From Cercophora sp. LCS_1 (taxonomy: Eukaryota; Ascomycota; Sordariomycetes; Sordariales; Lasiosphaeriaceae), in the NCBI GenBank assembly GCA_036250225.1, contig JAPZLL010000043.1, forward strand, positions 1-64,000: 64,000 nt of DNA. Direction: 5' to 3'. The notes under the pieces are model-generated. The model saw only the letters and a program-made list of their open reading frames with translations, did not search any database and was not told the origin of the DNA. The position numbers and the translations under genes are program-made. Below are positions 58,981-64,000 of this stretch, piece by piece; the stretch's first letter is position 1; each line of letters opens with the position of its first letter.

Positions 58981-60653
58981 TCAACGAAGCGACCTCTTAT
59001 ACGCCGCCCTCCGCTCCGGCGACTCACTCCCATCCGCCAACCCAACCTCCTCAAACACATTTTTCCACGTATACGTATCAAACGCCTTTGCAGTCTGACA
59101 GAGATTTCCCCCCTCAGGAAGCGTCCCGTTAATCCAATACGCCACCAGCGCTCTGAACCCGCAAACCGACGGTGCATTGATGATGGCGTGTCCCGACCCG
59201 TTCACCTCCAGCACCCGACTCCCTTCGAATCCAGCACTGATATTCAACGCCGATCGCAGCGGCGTATGCGAATCCCGACTCGTCGACGCAATGAGCATCG
59301 GGTTCCTGGTCTTGACGCGGAAATCGCCCATGTACACCTCCTTTGCGCGCCACGGCCACTGCGCACAATGCGCCGTTACCCAGGCTACCGTGTCGCCGAC
59401 CAGCCGACTCGTGTTGCTCAGCCTCGCAAAGGCATCGAGAATCTCGTCAAAGTTGTCGGTCCGGATCGTTCGATCACCGCAGTGGATACCCCAGTGCGCT
59501 GACAGGAGGCCGAGATCGGTGCTGCCCTCTTGTGCAGCCAGGCTCTGGCTTAGCGCCGTGAGGACGGCTCTCTTTTGCTCCTTGGTGCCGTAAACAATCG
59601 GTTTCAGCAGTGCTGATAAGCCAGGCCATCCAGCCACCGACTTGAGCTGCTCGGCGAGGAAGCTTTTGGCCATGAGGAGATCAAAGACGATGAGGCCTGC
59701 GCCGATGGGTTCATCCCGCAAACTGTCGAGAAAGACCCAAGTGTCTGCTTCTAGTTCCGCCGCTGTTTTGTTCAGACCGGCCAAGGCGCATTTCTCCTTC
59801 CCGGCTTCGATGCATGACGAAAAAAAGTGGGAGAAGACGAGGTCGGTGTCTGTCCATTCTTCGAAATCGCTGTTGTTTGTTAGTCCAGCCCCCTCCCCCT
59901 GATTTCCACCCACCACTCCCCCCGTCAGGGAAAAAGAAAAACTCACGCAAGCGCATAATAATAATCCCCCGGATTCTGCACCCCATCCAACACCATCCCG
60001 CCCACCCTATCCGGAAACATGGCCGCCACCGTCGCCCCCAGCGTAGTCCCATACGAAAACCCCCAATAATACAACAACCCGTCGCCCTCCAAAGCATCAG
60101 CAACAGAAATCAAGTCCCGCGCAACAGCCGCAGTCCCCAAATACTCAGCCGTCTCATTCCCGTTCCCGCTGCCCTCATACTGACAGATAAACCCATCCAC
60201 GCGGCCCCGTTCCCAAAGTCGTCTAGCTGCCGTGTCGCTGTCTTTCGACGAGCGTGCCTCAGCCACGATATTACCGGCGTAGTACTTGTCGTTTGTGCAG
60301 GAAAAGGGGATCGTGGTGCCTGTGCCGCGGGGGTCGAAGCCGACGAGGTCGTAGGCGGAGCCGGAGAGGAGTTGGAGGATGGGACCGAGGGAGACGAGGG
60401 AGGCGTGGGTGGGGGAGCCTGGACCGCCGAAGTTGAGTTGGATTGTGCCCTTTGGGGGCTGGATTGGGGCGGGGAGCTTGAGGAGTTGGAGGGTGATGTT
60501 TTGGGAGGTGGGGGTTGTGTAGTCGAGGGGGACGGGGAGGGTGGCGCATGAGATGGGAAGGGTTGTGTTGTGTTGGGTGGCGCAGGGGGTCCATGTTAGG
60601 GAGAGGACGGGGTGGCACAGGAGGAGAAGAGGGAGGATGAGTTTGAGAGCCAT
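58981..60653 (-). CDS. Secreted alpha/beta hydrolase with TAP-like C-terminal domain
   Basis: Exon 1 is 59947-60653 and exon 2 is 58981-59869 (77 bp intron with GACTAAC branch site), giving 531 aa. A signal peptide (MALKLILPLLLLCHPVLS) is followed by the alpha/beta-hydrolase fold: oxyanion region LNFGGPGSP, YDLVGFDPRGTG, and the nucleophile elbow GFSYGTTLG (Ser). The C-terminal part has the TAP-like region with a conserved Asp segment (TSRDSHTPLRSA) and the catalytic His in VNGSGHAIINAPS. Family members are secreted tripeptidyl aminopeptidase-like or related peptidases (S33). Many Cys and N-glycosylation sites fit secretion. The peptidase role is inference from the family. Confidence 0.88.
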
Positions 60654-61329
60654 GTTGTTGAGTTGGGTTGTAAAGTGGTGGTGGTGATGATGATGATGAT
60701 TATGATGGGTGCGTTGTGATGATGGTGAAGTTCAGGAGCTCAAAACAAAGGGATATTGTTGATTTATACACATGGGACTCGACGTTTGCGGAAGGAGCGG
60801 AGTGCACAGCCTTGAGGCAATCTTGAAGAATCGAGACATATCCTTCACCGAGGCTGATTTTAAGAGATAAAATGGTCACTCATGAGTCTTGTGAATTGTT
60901 GATCGTTGTTGTTATGATGTTACCGATTGGTGGACGGCTTGCAGACACGGGTACGTCGTATCCGCAGGTCCTGATGTGATGCGATTGGCCCGTCTGTCCT
61001 GCCCAGCATTGCTGTGCCCTGGCTTGGCGTTTGCCTCACCCTCAGAGTCCGACGATGACGTTGACCAATGCAACGGTACCGAGAGTCAGCCGGCAGGAAG
61101 GCTCAGCCCAAACACGTCTTGACTTCTTTAGCAACTTCATTTCATTGACAACCACTCCTCCACCGCCCACCTCCGAGGGTTCGACATCTCCGCATGCTCC
61201 AAACTTGCACTTTGGCCTACCGCTATTGATATGATGCTTACATAGAGAGAATCACCCACAACAGTTTTCCCGTGAAGAACCCTTGGTATACCATGAACCC
61301 GCTCGATAGAAAACCCGCAGTCGCCATCT
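60654..61329. other. Intergenic with GGT/GAT trinucleotide runs
   Basis: 676 bp upstream of the hydrolase gene and downstream of RAP1. (GTG)n and (GAT)n runs lie at about 60675-60710. No gene is visible. Confidence 0.6.
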
Positions 61330-64000
61330 TCATCCCCTGACCCCTGAGCGGCGACTTGCACGCACACTCGAAGTCGGTGTCGCTGGGACCTGGGATGAAC
61401 TTTTTTGATTTACAAAGTCCAGCCTTCTTTGTAGACCCTCGATACCATGCTTGTTGACCAAATCCCTTTCCATCTTTCTAATATGCGGCAAATGATCCTT
61501 TCCGGCCATCCTTGCTTGCTGCAATTCTGTGACTTGGGCGTCGTCATCCTCGGTCCATATCCCCCTACGGGTTCTCGGTATCTCCTCCCCATCTTTCAAA
61601 CACTGCATCACATGGGGGGCGTCTTTGACATAAAAGTTTGTTGCCATCAAAGCTTTCCAAACTATGTCTCCGCTATAGCCGAGGGATTGCCAGTAATCCC
61701 TCCAGTCTCGAATGAGACGACTGCTCACCCCTTTGAGATCACCGGACGGGACTGCCGGTGGGCCAGTTGGGTAGCTTGTATTATTGATCGACAGCGTTGA
61801 CGAGGCAGGGAGTGCAGTTGAAGGTGGTACTTGAGGGCGGGAGGCAGTCGGCAGCTGAGAACCAGAAGAGTCTCGTTTTTTCCGTCGCAACAGTGAGGGC
61901 CCCTTGGACGCAGGTTTGGGAATCGCTGCTGCGGAAACCGTTTCTGCGTTGTTTTGTGGCCTATTGGTGCGCAGGGGAGGGACTGGCGACGCAAAAGCAT
62001 CGCTGTCGTCCGACCCGTGCTGCTCTGGCACAGGGGCAGCAAACTTGGAAAGTTGGGGTTTCTTAGACAGGTGCAGCTTGCTGACAGAGGGAAGCTCATC
62101 CGTCGTGTCGGAAACAACGCTTTCGACATCAGCCTCGATGCAGGCCTCAATGGTCGGGAACGGAGTCTCAATCGATGGTAGAACGTCTGGCATGCTCAGG
62201 AGACGCCTATTTCTGTCTTCAGATCGAAGCTGTTGGGAAGGGCTGATGATGTCATGCTCATGGTCCAGCTGAAATTCAAAATCCTGTGTTTGCGGCTCCG
62301 GGATCTTCGTCTCCTTTGCCGAGGATAATGGTAATGGGTAGGGCTGCTGCTGCGACGTCTCAGCCACAGCCGGTGACGAATCGACAACACGCGGGGCGCT
62401 TCGCTGTCGAGAGTGATCCCTGTCGGGTGTGCATGGAACTTCCTCGCCCCGCTGAAATCGCCGCCGCTTGTTCGAAGAAGGGGCGTCCCCGGGTGAACAA
62501 AAGGAAGACTGCGCAAATGACCGCTTGAGGCCGGCGATCGGGGGTGAAGAAGCAAAGTCATCGACTTTCCGCAAGACGCCCAAAGGTTGCCGTGGTGTTG
62601 AAGCAGCATCGTCATCCCCGGGGGCCTTGTCGAGCACTTCATCCTGAACTTCACCAAGCCCGACTTCGCCAAGGGCATCTCGTTCTTGGGTATCCATCTC
62701 AACATCAGGTTCTTCGGCTTCAGGTCCTTCGGCTTCGGGGTGGCTATGGTCGGTTGCCTCATCCCCTGCATTTTTGTGCCCAGCTTCCATTTCATCATCC
62801 TCAGCTTTGACCTGAACCTCTCCATCGATATTGCCGGCACTGGTCCCTTCATCTTCATATTCCGGGACGAAGTTTTGCCTCTCATACTCGGCGATCCAGT
62901 CCTCGACTGTTCCAAGGTGTTCGGCATATGCGGCTTTTAGCTCATTGGGGGCCCCAGGATGCTGCGCTGGATCAATTTCAAGGTGCTTGCAGATCTCTTC
63001 CCAGTCGCGGTAGTCAGGTGCCACCTCGTCCTCCGTTGCAGCTTCCCATAGATCCCATAACGCAACGCTTTTGCCACTGATGGTGATTTTCAAAGTGTGA
63101 GGGAGCTGCTTGAAGGTCTGAAAGTCTTGGAGGTATTGGTGGAAGTTCTTTTGTTTAATGTCTTTGATCAGCCGAGCGCGTAGAAGCTGGTCATAAACGT
63201 TGCGTACCATCATCCCTTTAGCTCTCGGAATCAAGTGTTCGGCGATGAACGTGATGGAGTCTGCAAGTGCTCTTCGCACAAGCCAGCCTCTCACCACCCG
63301 CTGCAAACGCTTCACAGACTTGAGCAAAGTCAGCCTGGCATCAGGGTCAAGTCTCCGCCCGTTGAAGCATCTCCTTTCGAGTTCGGCCCAGCCTCCTGTT
63401 GGAATTGCCTGGGAACGTCTAGGAGACCCCCCTAGGGTATCGCCTTTGGGAGAGAGTCTCGACGCAGGTGTGGCTCGTGGTTGTTGCTGAGCTGAGCTGC
63501 CTGGGAGCACTTGGTCCTTCCCAACCATGTCTGTTGCTGTCGTGACTTGGCGAATGCCTTTCGGTGTCGGTTTTTGAATACTAGCAGATCTGGGTGGTGC
63601 CTTGGGAGAAGACTGGCGAGCTTTGGGAGATGTGTGTGGCGCTGTTGTAGTCAAGCGCGGCGTTTTTGGGGATTGCTGTGGCGGTTTGGAGGATGGTGGC
63701 GGTTGCCTTTTGGGGGATTGCGATGGTTCCGGGTCGTCTGAGTCTGTCGAGTCTTCCGCTTTAGAAAGATATTTCACCCAGCGGTCGCGCCAGGAGTGCG
63801 CTGAGTGGTGGGGGTGCTGCAGATTTGTAAGTAGAGGGAGGAGAGAAGTCGGGATCTATAGACGTACCTCCTGCTCCAAATCCTGGTAGATCTTGTTGCC
63901 CGAGGCTCGGTCAGTCCCGTAAGTGTTGACCCAATCCCTGAGGATTTTATCGTCTTCATCGGTGAACCGTACCCTCGGTTTGATAACTCGCCCTCCGTCC
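61330..64000 (-). CDS. RAP1: Telomere protein RAP1, partial (5' end beyond window)
   Basis: Exons in view: 63868-64000 (partial) and 61330-63816, with a 51 bp intron (GTACGTC...CTGCAG), giving at least 871 aa. The exon at the edge encodes a Myb-like helix: RVRFTDEDDKILRDWV and GNKIYQDLEQ, followed across the intron by HPHHSAHSWRDRWVKYL, the Rap1 Myb signature. A middle domain (around LKITISGKSVALWDLWEAA and DWEEICKHLEI) resembles an ARID/BRIGHT-type fold. Long acidic and Ser/Pro-rich linkers follow. The C-terminus is the Rap1 RCT domain: WRDYWQSLGYSGDIVWKAL, CLKDGEEIPRTRRGIWTEDDD. The protein binds shelterin partners at telomeres. The N-terminal part (possibly BRCT) lies outside the window. 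Confidence 0.88.

Noticed and set aside
59814..60551. 245-codon plus-strand open frame
   Set aside because: Antisense to the TAP-like hydrolase, with low-complexity Gly/Glu-rich sequence.
1..64000. Transposons or CRISPR arrays
   Set aside because: No transposase, reverse transcriptase, long terminal repeat or regular repeat-spacer array was seen.

Overview
This window is nuclear DNA of a filamentous ascomycete, most likely a Sordariomycete (Chaetomiaceae or a near relative; the family is inference). The signs are short spliceosomal introns of about 45-75 bp with GTAAGT/GTATGT donors and CTAAC/CTGAC branch sites, multi-exon secreted enzymes, Zn2Cys6 and bZIP regulators, HET-domain genes and a fungal-type RAP1. 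Coordinates of spliced genes come from reading donor, acceptor and phase by eye.

Layout. 1-97 is pure C. 888-8665 holds a small conserved basic protein and the BLM10/PA200 proteasome activator. 9.2-36 kb looks like accessory and secretome DNA: a broken HET gene, a putative secreted HExxH protein, a GT2 polysaccharide synthase, a GH12 endoglucanase with a membrane tail, a Zn2Cys6 factor, an arsenite methyltransferase divergent from an atypical bZIP factor, a cytochrome P450, a nine-exon DUF1996 protein, a second broken HET gene, a GH79 beta-glucuronidase, a GMC oxidoreductase, an intron-containing tRNA-like gene and a Thr/Ser-rich secreted protein. 36.3-42 kb has a VOC protein and a metallophosphoesterase whose stop codons are 6 bp apart, a SET protein with an N-terminal signal-like segment, and a third broken HET gene. 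42-64 kb is core-gene territory: a PCL-type cyclin, a 9.2 kb stretch with no recognisable gene, CDK1 (PSTAIRE) divergent from an ALKBH1-like dioxygenase, a degenerate minisatellite, a secreted TAP-type alpha/beta hydrolase, and RAP1 running off the right edge.

How genes may work together (inference). GH12, GH79, GMC, DUF1996 and the Thr/Ser-rich protein fit a plant-biomass secretome, and GT2 fits hyphal surface growth. ArsM and its divergent bZIP neighbour may form a small arsenic-response unit. The cyclin and CDK1 are cell-cycle genes lying on either side of a gene desert, but a PCL cyclin normally partners PHO85-type kinases rather than CDK1.

Most striking patterns: all three HET-domain loci are broken by stops or frameshifts while neighbouring genes are intact; a degenerate array of about 36 bp units lies at 58143-58515; a 39 bp (13-residue) acidic repeat lies in one HET gene; and a tRNA-like gene has an altered B box.
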